This document shows, in pieces, positions 1 through 6,125 of a stretch of 9,619 bases of DNA; position 1 is the first letter of the stretch, and each line of letters opens with the position of its first letter. Source of the stretch: Parvularcula sp964484475 (lineage in GTDB: Bacteria > Pseudomonadota > Alphaproteobacteria > Caulobacterales > Parvularculaceae). The stretch spans positions 1 to 9,619 of the forward strand of contig CAZAFU010000108.1 of NCBI GenBank assembly GCA_964484475.1, written 5' to 3'. Made by a program: the position numbers and the translations under genes. Below the pieces are notes generated by a model, which did no database searches, was not told the DNA's origin, and was given only the letters and a program-made list of their open reading frames with translations.

Positions 1-1132
1 TCTCGATATAGGCGTAGTACTGAAGGATCGGCAGGACTTCCTCGTTGAGGAGCTGCACGCAGCGCTGGGCATCGCCCGACTGGGTGTAGCCGTCCGAAGC
101 CTGGGCGACGTAGATGTTCCAGTCCTGGGTTGGAAACCGGTCCCGCTGGATCTCCTGCATCACCTCGATCGCCGTCGAGACGATGGTGCCGCCCGACTGG
201 CGTGAATAGAAGAACGTTTCCTCGTCCACCTCTTCGGCATGATGGGTGTGACGGATGAAGACCACTTCGACCTTCTCGTAGCGTTTCTGCAGGAAGAGAT
301 AGAGGAGCATGTAGAACCTCTTCGCGAGGTCCTTCTCGCGCTCTCCCATCGATCCGGACACGTCCATCAGGCAGAACATGACCGCCGCGGTGGTCGGGAC
401 CGGCTGCGGCGCGAAGGCGTTGTAGCGCACGTCCAGCGGATCGATATAGGGCGCCCAGCGCCTGCGCGCCTCGAGCTCCTCGAGGCGGGCGAGGACGTCC
501 TTGGTTTCCTTGACCTGGGCCTTGGTCGGCTGGGCGATCTTCTCGAGTTCGAAAAGCCGTTCCTTCAGCTCGTTGATTTCCCGGGTCGAGGGACGCTTGA
601 GGGCGAGCCGCCGCCCGTGGGCATTCTTCATGGTGCGGACGAGGTTGAGGTTGGTCGGCGCGCCGGTCACCGTCACGCCCGCGCGGCGCCACTTCCAGGC
701 GTTCATCTCCTTGAGGGATGTCTTGACGAGGTTCGGCAGCTCGAGATCCTCGAAGAAGATGTCGAGAAACTCCTCCTGGGTGAGGGTGAAGCTGAAGCTG
801 TCCTCGCCGTCGCCGGAGTCGCTGGCGTCCTTGCCGCCGCGGCCACCGCCCTGGGGCGGTTTTCTCAGGCGGTCCCCTTCGGTGAATTCCTTGTTGCCCG
901 GATGCACGTGCCGGCGCCGTCCGGAGGCGGGGTCGAGCCTGAAACGTGGCTCCGCGGTCGATTTCGACGGGATCGAGATCTTGCCCGACTTGTCGAGTTC
1001 CTTGACGGAACGGTCTCTCAGGGACTTGTTGACCGCGTCCTTGATCTGGCTCTTGGCGCGGCGGAAGAAGCGCTGGCGATTGCCGAGCGACTTGCCTTTG
1101 GGGTTGAGGCGGCGATCAATGAAGTGGCTCAT
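1..1132 (-). CDS. yeaH: YeaH/YhbH family protein (DUF444), C-terminus cut off by window edge
   Basis: Reads on the minus strand from ATG at 1132 (MSHFIDRRLNPKGKS) to the left edge, giving 377 codons. The E. coli YeaH family is about 425-430 residues, so most of the protein is present. I recognise family landmarks along the length: the FIDRRLN start, the RHRVHPGN-like stretch (here RRHVHPGNKEF), a Gly-rich linker, EEFLDIFFEDLELPNLVK, a charged coiled-coil-like segment, then a von Willebrand A-type domain with MIDAS motif DVSGSM (Asp257, Ser259, Ser261) and KRFYMLLYLFL, EVDEETFFYSRQSGGTIVS and AQASDGY. The family is usually linked to the PrkA serine kinase and SpoVR and to stress or starvation adaptation; its biochemical role is not settled. 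The start is chosen by family conservation, because the ribosome-binding signal is poor (AAGG about 14 nt upstream). The neighbour upstream is an HTH regulator rather than prkA. Whether spoVR follows lies outside the window. Confidence 0.95.
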   Translation of the reverse strand, partial: MSHFIDRRLNPKGKSLGNRQRFFRRAKSQIKDAVNKSLRDRSVKELDKSGKISIPSKSTAEPRFRLDPASGRRRHVHPGNKEFTEGDRLRKPPQGGGRGGKDASDSGDGEDSFSFTLTQEEFLDIFFEDLELPNLVKTSLKEMNAWKWRRAGVTVTGAPTNLNLVRTMKNAHGRRLALKRPSTREINELKERLFELEKIAQPTKAQVKETKDVLARLEELEARRRWAPYIDPLDVRYNAFAPQPVPTTAAVMFCLMDVSGSMGEREKDLAKRFYMLLYLFLQKRYEKVEVVFIRHTHHAEEVDEETFFYSRQSGGTIVSTAIEVMQEIQRDRFPTQDWNIYVAQASDGYTQSGDAQRCVQLLNEEVLPILQYYAYIE

Positions 1133-1178
1133 CAGAGCCGATGGTAACCTTATTTCTTAAGCGTCCGGTACTGAAAGA

Positions 1179-1191
1179 GCGGAAATTCCGC
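1179..1191. promoter_or_regulatory. Perfect 13-nt inverted repeat between HTH gene and yeaH
   Basis: GCGGAA-A-TTCCGC lies 22 nt past the HTH stop codon and 46 nt before the yeaH start, inside an 81-nt gap. The symmetry is seen directly. As an RNA hairpin only about 4 bp with a 5-nt loop could form, and no U-run follows, so it is a poor intrinsic terminator. A protein-binding operator for yeaH, perhaps for the neighbouring regulator, is an inference only. Confidence 0.35.
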
Positions 1192-1213
1192 CAGATGCAC
1201 CCAAATTGAATGA

Positions 1214-2104
1214 TTATGCTCCGCCCAACTTCCGGGACCGGGCGAGCTCGGAGAGTGTCGCGCCTCTCGCGAGCGTCTGGCTGTAAAGGAGCCTGAGGAT
1301 GCCGGCGGCCTCGCCGTGCACGTTGCGGGTGAGGTGTTCTGCGATGTCGGGCGGGACCGAGCCCTCCGCCGCCAGCGGCTCGAGCTTGGAGACGGCCTCC
1401 TCGAACATCCGCTCGTCCGCCTCCCGGTCTCCGCTGACTTCGGCGATCCGCTCGAGCACGCTTGCCGAGGCAGCGGGCGAGCCGCCGGCGTCCCTCAAGG
1501 TGGCGAGGTTCAACCCGTCGAGAAGCTGGGGCTTCTGCCGGGCGACGCCGTTGTAGATCCCGAACATCGCGGTGCAGGCATCGTGATCGAAGCTCATCGA
1601 GAAGATCTGGTGTTGCAGCATGATCGACCAGCCGTGATAGCGCACCCCTTCCACGCCCACGGTGAAGCGCATGATCCCGTCCTCGCCGAAGGTGATGAGG
1701 GCAAGGTCGTGGACGAAGCGTCCCGGCAGGTCGTGGGAGGCGCGCGTCGAGCGCCACAGGCCGGTGTAGTGCTGGCCCCGCTGGCTCGCCATGCGCGCAG
1801 CTTCCTCCTCGAACAGGCGAGGCATCCAGGGATTGACCGACTTCTGCGAGAACGACTCCGCGCCGAAAACCGCCGCGAAGTCGGCTATGTCCCGTTCCCA
1901 GTCGAGGATCGAGAACCCGGGCGTCTTGTCCGCCACGAAGCGCGTCAGCCGGGCCAGATTGTGCTCTGACGGGCGTACCGCGCCGGATGCCCAACGGCCC
2001 ACCAGCGATTTGTCGACGCCCAGGGAATGGGCGAGCCCCGTCCGGCTGACGGTCAGAAGCTTCAGGACAAGACGCAGCTTCTCTGCGAAATCATGATTGG
2101 CCAA
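1214..2104 (-). CDS. Helix-turn-helix (XRE-like) transcriptional regulator with C-terminal uncharacterised domain
   Basis: A 296-residue protein. The N-terminal 55 or so residues look like a lambda-repressor-type HTH: LAHSLGVDKSLVGRWASGAVRPSEHNLARL, with the recognition helix around KSLVGRWASG. The rest (about residues 90-296) is not a domain I can name. It contains aromatic/beta-rich stretches (RFVHDLALITFGEDGIMRFTVGVEGVRYHGWSIML) that could form a sensing domain, then an acidic helical C-terminus. The start is TTG at 2104, supported by a good Shine-Dalgarno GAGGGAG at 2111-2117 with a 6-nt spacer; the ATG seen just downstream is out of frame. It lies upstream of yeaH with an 81-nt gap, so the two could be co-transcribed or yeaH could be its target. 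Similar single-HTH proteins occur in other alphaproteobacteria; the ligand and targets are unknown. DNA-binding is confident, the biological role is not. Confidence 0.85.
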   Translation of the reverse strand: MANHDFAEKLRLVLKLLTVSRTGLAHSLGVDKSLVGRWASGAVRPSEHNLARLTRFVADKTPGFSILDWERDIADFAAVFGAESFSQKSVNPWMPRLFEEEAARMASQRGQHYTGLWRSTRASHDLPGRFVHDLALITFGEDGIMRFTVGVEGVRYHGWSIMLQHQIFSMSFDHDACTAMFGIYNGVARQKPQLLDGLNLATLRDAGGSPAASASVLERIAEVSGDREADERMFEEAVSKLEPLAAEGSVPPDIAEHLTRNVHGEAAGILRLLYSQTLARGATLSELARSRKLGGA

Positions 2105-2363
2105 AACGCGCTCCCTCGCCGGACTGGTGTGGGCCCAAATGCAACTTTTCGCAATCTGCTGCGCGTTGCTGCGACTTCACGATCGCTGGGTTTTGAGCGA
2201 ATTTGTCAGAAGCAGTGGTTTCGAAGGGTATGGGGAAGCGCCGCGCTCAGGCGTGAAGGCATCTTGGGGAAGGGGCCTTTTTCGTTCTCTCCTGTACAGT
2301 CGTTGCAAGTCGGCCGGTGATCCAGCGGCGGGTTTGCGACTCCTTCATGGCCGTGCCTTCGCA

Positions 2364-2378
2364 GCCGGGATGCCCGGC
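2364..2378. repeat. Perfect 6-bp inverted repeat with 3-nt loop
   Basis: GCCGGG-ATG-CCCGGC is perfectly self-complementary and can fold on either strand. It is one of several GC-rich stems in the non-coding region; no function is assigned. Confidence 0.5.
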
Positions 2379-2448
2379 GGGGAACCGGAGGCGCGTGCCA
2401 GAGGTGCGATTGGGTTTCTCGACCGGTTGTCTGCCCGGTGGAGGACCA

Positions 2449-2465
2449 TGGACCGTTTCGGTCCA
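2449..2465. repeat. Perfect 7-bp inverted repeat with TTT loop
   Basis: TGGACCG-TTT-CGGTCCA, perfectly self-complementary. It could be a hairpin in an RNA from either strand or a dyad-symmetric protein site. No U-run follows on either strand, so an intrinsic terminator is unlikely. Confidence 0.5.
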
Positions 2466-2627
2466 CTGCGTGGCTGCGGCGTTGCCCGGCCCCGAGTTGA
2501 GAGCGAGGGGAGCTCTCGGGGGTCACCGCTTCGCCGGGTCGTTATGGCTGTCCAGGAGAGGCCACCTGCCCTTGGCCTGCAGGCGATCTGCTCCCTGCTC
2601 CTCCGCGGACGGCAGCGGCGACGCAGC

Positions 2628-2659
2628 GTAGGCCCCGATCTTGCCCGGTCGGGGCCTAC
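2628..2659. terminator. Strong 11-bp perfect stem after the phosphatase gene, possible terminator
   Basis: GTAGGCCCCGA (2628-2638) pairs perfectly with TCGGGGCCTAC (2649-2659) around a 10-nt loop. Three more pairs (2625-2627 with 2661-2663) form if T2660 bulges. On the minus strand it begins 38 nt past the phosphatase stop, the position of a terminator for the 4140-2697 transcript. No U-tract follows on either strand, so it would be non-canonical or act to stabilise the 3' end of the mRNA. Confidence 0.4.
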
Positions 2660-2696
2660 TGCTCGCCGTTTTCCGTGAAGGCCGGAGGCTGTCAGC

Positions 2697-3398
2697 TCAC
2701 TCCCTGCGCAACAGGGTTTCGGTCAGGAAGGACCCGAGGGGTTTCGGCTCGAACGCGGCCTTCAGCGCCTCGGGGTCGTAGTCCCCGTTCACCCAGCCGA
2801 GGAAATGCTCACGGTCTGGTTCCCTGCCGTCGGTCTTCGCAGCCGCTTCATAGGCATCGAGGAAGGCGTCGAGGATCCCGGTCTTGCCGCCCTCGATGTG
2901 ACCGAACCTGAAGGAGAGCTGTCGCCGCGCCTCGCCGAAGGGCCGTTCCGCCCTGAGAAAGAGATAGAGGAAACTGCCCAGCCCCGCCCGGTCCGCCCCG
3001 GACTTGCAGTGCATCAGCGCAGGATAGCGGATCGTCCGGAAGACATGGTCGAGTTCGTTGATGAAGGCGGGCTTTGGGGCCTCGCGCGAGAAGGCGCGGT
3101 GGTCGATATAGTCGATGCCGGCGGCGGTGGCCGCTTCCCTGGAGAGGTGCCAGTAGCCGGGCTGGCGGGCATTGTTCCTCAGGCCCCTCAGGTTGATGAT
3201 CGTCCTGACCCCGCGCGCCGCCCAGTCCTCGATATCGAGGGGCGAGGGTTGCGCGCTGCGGTACATCTCGGGCGAGAGCTGGTGCACGTTCCGGTGCAGC
3301 TTCCGCAGGAAGCCGTGGTCGTGAAGCCAGAGGGATCGCCAGGCGGCCTTGCGGCCCTCGGGCGTCTCGAACTCGTCAGGAAGCAGGAACGGACCCAT
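2697..3398 (-). CDS. Cysteine-based protein phosphatase (dual-specificity/tyrosine phosphatase-like)
   Basis: From ATG at 3398 this is 233 residues (MGPFLLPDEFETPEG). The signature is HCKSGADRAGL at residues 130-140: the HCX5R P-loop with nucleophile Cys131 and phosphate-binding Arg137. Before it come EMYRSAQPSPLDIEDWAARGVRTIINLRG (residues 45-72), the typical N-terminal part of bacterial DSP-like phosphatases, and a CX5R-proximal helix RRQLSFRFGH follows. No clear general-acid Asp is visible in the usual loop; the stretch FSREAPKP has Glu and Arg there, and Asp99 is another candidate. There is no signal peptide or TM segment, so it should be cytoplasmic. The frame is open to 3617, but the upstream part overlaps the NSNSF gene deeply and looks non-coding. 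The chosen start overlaps that gene by 23 nt and has AAGG 8 nt upstream. Co-transcription with the NSNSF gene is very likely. The substrate (phosphoprotein, phospholipid head or nucleotide) cannot be told. Confidence 0.85.
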   Translation of the reverse strand: MGPFLLPDEFETPEGRKAAWRSLWLHDHGFLRKLHRNVHQLSPEMYRSAQPSPLDIEDWAARGVRTIINLRGLRNNARQPGYWHLSREAATAAGIDYIDHRAFSREAPKPAFINELDHVFRTIRYPALMHCKSGADRAGLGSFLYLFLRAERPFGEARRQLSFRFGHIEGGKTGILDAFLDAYEAAAKTDGREPDREHFLGWVNGDYDPEALKAAFEPKPLGSFLTETLLRRE

Positions 3399-4140
3399 CG
3401 GCGGGCCTTTGCCCCTCGGACGCTTCGGGATCAAGCGCCTCGGATGCCCCGAAGGCGTCCGGGGGAAGGGGCTTTTCCCACCCCGGAACGCGGCCGGGCG
3501 ACGCCACCTCCCATCCGGTGACCTCGAGGAGCCCGGCGACGAAGCTGTTGGAATTGAAACCATCGGACCAGTCGAAGGGGACGATGTCGTAGGGAATTTG
3601 GTCACCGTAACCGGCATCCATGGCGAACAGCGCGTCGACCACCGCCCTTTCGGTTGCTTCCCCGGTTTCGACCCGGGGATGCTGGATCTCGATGTCGAAG
3701 GTGTCGATCAGGATGGGGCAGAGGTCGGCCTTGCGGTTCACCCCGGACACGAGTTCGGAAAAGAACGGCACCATGTTGCGCGGGCCGGCCCCGAGGGTCG
3801 CGTAGCGCCTGCCGTCGGGAAGCCGGTTTTCAAAGCGCGGATCGTCCTCGAAGGCAGGATGGTCGTCGATGATGACCATGAGATAGGCATGGTCGCGCCC
3901 CAGAAGAACCGAATGGCCCTGCAGGCGGACTTCGATCTTCGGCGTGTCGAGCGAACGGCCCGGCGGCGTTCCGAGGCGCAGGTCCAGCTCGTGCAGCACC
4001 CGGGGCGCCCTGCGGCTTCGCGCATGCTCCCAGAGCTCTCCGGCAAGGCCGGGATGATCGCGGAGAAAACGCGCGGCGGCATCCGCATCGTCGTCGGCGA
4101 GGATCGTGTCGATGGCTTCGGGGAGGTTCGGGCTCTTCAC
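3376..4140 (-). CDS. Uncharacterised protein with NSNSF motif, paired with the phosphatase
   Basis: 254 residues from GTG at 4140 (MKSPNLPEAIDTILADDD). I do not recognise a named family. The N-terminus (1-60) is helical. The middle has LQGHSVLLGRDHAYLMVIIDD (73-93) and YATLGAGP (113-120). The C-terminal part has DGFNSNSFVAGLLEVTGW (193-210) and then a PGW..PLPPDAFG segment (219-231), followed by a low-complexity acidic tail. An NSN[ST]F motif followed by a PP.A.G segment also occurs in DUF3750-type proteins, which is suggestive of a permuted papain-like fold. In that reading the His of 'DHAYL' would be the paired catalytic residue. This is only an inference, and no Cys lies at the motif. There is no signal peptide or clear TM. 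No good Shine-Dalgarno precedes the GTG, and the frame is open upstream, so the start is uncertain. The gene is divergent from the hydrolase gene and overlaps the phosphatase gene by 23 nt. Confidence 0.75.
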   Translation of the reverse strand: MKSPNLPEAIDTILADDDADAAARFLRDHPGLAGELWEHARSRRAPRVLHELDLRLGTPPGRSLDTPKIEVRLQGHSVLLGRDHAYLMVIIDDHPAFEDDPRFENRLPDGRRYATLGAGPRNMVPFFSELVSGVNRKADLCPILIDTFDIEIQHPRVETGEATERAVVDALFAMDAGYGDQIPYDIVPFDWSDGFNSNSFVAGLLEVTGWEVASPGRVPGWEKPLPPDAFGASEALDPEASEGQRPADGSVPAS

Positions 4141-4245
4141 GCAGATAAAGGTATGTGCGGCCCCCGCCGGCGCAAGCGGTCAGCCGCGATTGCCCATTCC
4201 TGGCCGAAAGGTTAATCTTCCCCGGCGCACGGGGGGAAGGGCGTC
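4141..4245. promoter_or_regulatory. Divergent intergenic region between NSNSF gene and membrane hydrolase gene
   Basis: 105 nt separate the two divergent starts, so promoters for both should be here. On the plus strand TTGCCC (4190-4195) and TAATCT (4213-4218) are 17 nt apart, a weak sigma70-like match. On the minus strand TTGCGC is followed 16 nt later by TACCTT, placing transcription start almost at the GTG, so a leaderless NSNSF mRNA is possible. All of these are weak matches. A purine-rich GGGGGGAAGG just before 4246 is the ribosome-binding site of the hydrolase gene. Confidence 0.35.
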
Positions 4246-5694
4246 ATGGCCAGGGTCATTACCGTTCACGGGACCTTCGCGGGCGACGCCTCGTCCCGTG
4301 GTGAGAAATGGTGGCAGCAGGGATCGCCTTTCACGGAGGCGCTCCAGGACCTGATCGAGGAGCCCCTCGATTTCGAGCCTTTCCACTGGTCGGGCGCCAA
4401 TTCCGAAATGGACCGCAGGCGGACGGGGGCCCGGCTCGCCAGCGAGATCCGCCGGCAGGACGAGCCGCCGATCGTCATCGGTCACAGCCACGGCGGCAGC
4501 ACCGCGATCCAGGCCCTCCTTCTCCTGTTCCTCCGGCAGAAGCAGAAAGGCTGCGATCACATCCGCGGGGTGATCACCATCGGAACGCCGATGCTGATCT
4601 TCAGGAGCAACCGGAACCCCTTCTCGCGCTTTGACGTGACAGGACGGCTGGCCCTTCTCTTCGCGGTGGGGCTCCTCTTGATCAAGGGCGGGGATATCGC
4701 CCTCGATGAGGTGCGCGGCGGGGAGTTCGCGACGATCTTCGGTCTCCTGCGCGATCTCGTCTTCTCGGTGCAGTTCGCGCTGGCGGCCCTGATCGTTGGA
4801 GTCCTGACGGTCTTCGGCAGGCGCAACATGCAGCGGGCCAGGCTGTTCCGTACCAACCAGCTCTATGAATGCTTCGCCGACCACTACGCCGCCCTCAACC
4901 ACAGCCAGGACGAGGCGATCAACGGGTTGAGAAGCGCCCGGGTGATCAAGCCCAAGCTCGTGAAGATACGGAAGGTCTTTGTCCTGACCTTCTCGACCCT
5001 CGCCTTCGTCCTTGTCGGGATATTCTTCCTTCTGCAGGTTCTCACGATCCGTGGGGCGGAACCGCCCGAGGTGCTGGCTCAGGGGTTCGAGATACTCGAT
5101 ACCCATCTCATCGTGCCTGCCGACGGGTTCCTTCATGCCCGGCTGCCCGAGCTCAGCGAAACGCGCTGGTTCAGGCGCCTCCTGTCCGCTTTCTCGATCG
5201 TCCCCGTGGCCGTGGTGATCATCTTCTCCGCGATCGTGGCCTTCCTGACCGCGCTGGTGGTGACGCCGGGCCTGTCCGGCTTTGTCAGCGACCAGATCAA
5301 GACCCAGAGCTTCGGCGATGACGGTTTCGGCGAGACGATCAGCAAGGTCGCCGCGGGCCTCGATTTCAAGGCCGAGGAGATCGGCACCCTGCCCCAGGAT
5401 GTCGAGGACGAGATGGTGGCAAGTTCGGTCGATGACGCCGGGCGCGCGATCCAGAGAATCCGCGAGCTCCTGTCTTCGGGCGAGCTCCTGTCACGCGAGG
5501 GGGCGGATCTGATGGCGCAGTCGATGCGGTTCGAGAAGTCCGAGCTGCTTCACAACGCCTATTTCCACTCGCCGCTCTTCATCCGGTACCTGGCGGCGAC
5601 CATGATCGCGCGCTTCGGGCTGACGCCCTCGGCTGCCTTCCAGCAGGACCGGGCGGGTCAGGTCTTCCTCCAGGCGGTGGGGAGCCGGTTCTAG
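4246..5694 (+). CDS. Membrane-integrated alpha/beta-hydrolase (lipase/esterase-like)
   Basis: 482 residues, ATG at 4246 with a strong GGGGGGAAGG 5 nt upstream. The N-terminus RVITVHGTF is the first strand plus oxyanion region of alpha/beta-hydrolases. IVIGHSHGG (76-84) is the nucleophile elbow GxSxG with Ser81, and GVITIGTP (108-115) is the following strand. NHSQDEAINGL (218-228) matches the DEAI-type segment that carries the catalytic acid in some esterases (Asp222). His436 or His441 in LLHNAYFHSPLF is the likely catalytic His. Four hydrophobic segments, about 133-150, 167-190, 243-267 and 315-342, are inserted between these blocks. With no signal peptide, Ser81, Asp222 and the late His all fall on the same, probably cytoplasmic, side. 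The substrate is unknown; a lipid or acyl ester near the inner membrane is plausible. Its stop overlaps the stop of the convergent response-regulator gene. Confidence 0.85.
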   Translation: MARVITVHGTFAGDASSRGEKWWQQGSPFTEALQDLIEEPLDFEPFHWSGANSEMDRRRTGARLASEIRRQDEPPIVIGHSHGGSTAIQALLLLFLRQKQKGCDHIRGVITIGTPMLIFRSNRNPFSRFDVTGRLALLFAVGLLLIKGGDIALDEVRGGEFATIFGLLRDLVFSVQFALAALIVGVLTVFGRRNMQRARLFRTNQLYECFADHYAALNHSQDEAINGLRSARVIKPKLVKIRKVFVLTFSTLAFVLVGIFFLLQVLTIRGAEPPEVLAQGFEILDTHLIVPADGFLHARLPELSETRWFRRLLSAFSIVPVAVVIIFSAIVAFLTALVVTPGLSGFVSDQIKTQSFGDDGFGETISKVAAGLDFKAEEIGTLPQDVEDEMVASSVDDAGRAIQRIRELLSSGELLSREGADLMAQSMRFEKSELLHNAYFHSPLFIRYLAATMIARFGLTPSAAFQQDRAGQVFLQAVGSRF

Positions 5695-6089
5695 GCCCCG
5701 GCCATCTCTTCGAGATGCCCGGCCAGCGAGACCAGGATCTCCTGCCGGTAGGGTTTTTCGATGACGGGGCAGTTCCTGAAGGTCTCGGTCAGCCCGTTCT
5801 TCCCGTAGGCGGATTGAAACCCGAAGGGGACGCCGAGGTCCCGCAGCCGTCTTGCGACCGGGAATGACGACTGGCCGTTCAGGTTGATGTCGAGGAGGGC
5901 AAAGTCGATGACCTGCTGCTCGAGGATGGCGAGAGCCTCTTCCACGTTGGTGGCCACGACGATTTCGCCATAGCCCGCTTCCTCGAGATAGGTCTCGAGC
6001 AGCATCGCGTTGAGGACTTCGTCCTCGACCACGAGGATCGTGAGCTCCTCCCGGGGAGAGCTGTCCGGTTTGCGCATTGGGAAAGCCAT
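5691..6089 (-). CDS. Single-domain response regulator (receiver only, FAT GUY-like)
   Basis: 132 residues from ATG at 6089, consisting of one CheY-like receiver domain with no output domain. Visible residues: acidic pocket Glu22-Asp23 in ILVVEDE, phospho-acceptor Asp67 in ALLDINLNG, switch Ser93 in PFGFQSAYG, aromatic Tyr95, and Lys112 in VIEKPY. The PFxF(A/Q)(T/S) segment resembles the alphaproteobacterial FAT GUY receivers (PFxFATGY), some of which act in the PhyR general stress phosphorelay; here it is diverged. The frame extends to a TTG at 6143 preceded by GAAGGGA. However, the extra 18 codons use several rare-looking codons (AGA, CGA, ATA, ACA) unlike the rest, and the domain already has a normal lead-in from 6089, so I prefer 6089 (GAAGG about 11 nt upstream). 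No partner histidine kinase is in the window. It acts in the cytoplasm by protein-protein phosphotransfer. Confidence 0.9.
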   Translation of the reverse strand: MAFPMRKPDSSPREELTILVVEDEVLNAMLLETYLEEAGYGEIVVATNVEEALAILEQQVIDFALLDINLNGQSSFPVARRLRDLGVPFGFQSAYGKNGLTETFRNCPVIEKPYRQEILVSLAGHLEEMAGA

Positions 6090-6125
6090 GGCTATCGACG
6101 CCTTCAATCGTCTTGTCGCAGCGCC

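Larger units (their letters stand above)
2105..2696. other. 592-bp non-coding region rich in short inverted repeats
   Basis: No frame here has family resemblance, sensible codon use or a supported start. The part next to the HTH gene (2105-2220) should hold its promoter. It contains interlocked inverted pairs GCAAC (2141-2145)/GTTGC (2165-2169) and TCGCA (2149-2153)/TGCGA (2170-2174), a possible operator. From 2360 to 2660 there are many perfect stems: 2364-2378 (6 bp, loop ATG), 2449-2465 (7 bp, loop TTT), 2499-2517 (6 bp), 2559-2578 (6 bp), palindrome 2575-2584, and 2628-2659 (11 bp). I looked for conserved cores of RNase P RNA, tmRNA and SRP RNA and found none. It may be a long 3' UTR, an unrecognised structured RNA, or decayed sequence. 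Confidence 0.6.

Noticed and set aside
239..1147. 302-codon plus-strand open frame opposite yeaH
   Set aside because: Mirror of a clearly conserved minus-strand gene. No family resemblance on the plus strand.
2256..2282. Plus-strand stem AAGGC/GCCTT followed by five T as a terminator
   Set aside because: The stem is only 5 bp with a long loop, and there is no plus-strand gene upstream to end.
2206..2526. 106-codon minus-strand open frame in the same region
   Set aside because: Pro/Arg/His-rich sequence with no family resemblance and no RBS; typical of a chance open frame.
2097..2678. 193-codon plus-strand open frame (TTG start) in the non-coding region
   Set aside because: It starts inside the HTH gene, has no recognisable domain, an odd composition (Arg/Cys/Trp rich) and no supported RBS. 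Long frames without stops are common in high-GC DNA.
3399..3617. 73-codon N-terminal extension of the phosphatase
   Set aside because: Pro/Ser/Arg-rich translation lying wholly within the NSNSF gene; no RBS for the 3617 start.
4180..5136. 318-codon minus-strand open frame opposite the hydrolase
   Set aside because: Low-complexity, charged translation (E/R/G/P) opposite a gene with clear motifs; a shadow of GC-rich codons.
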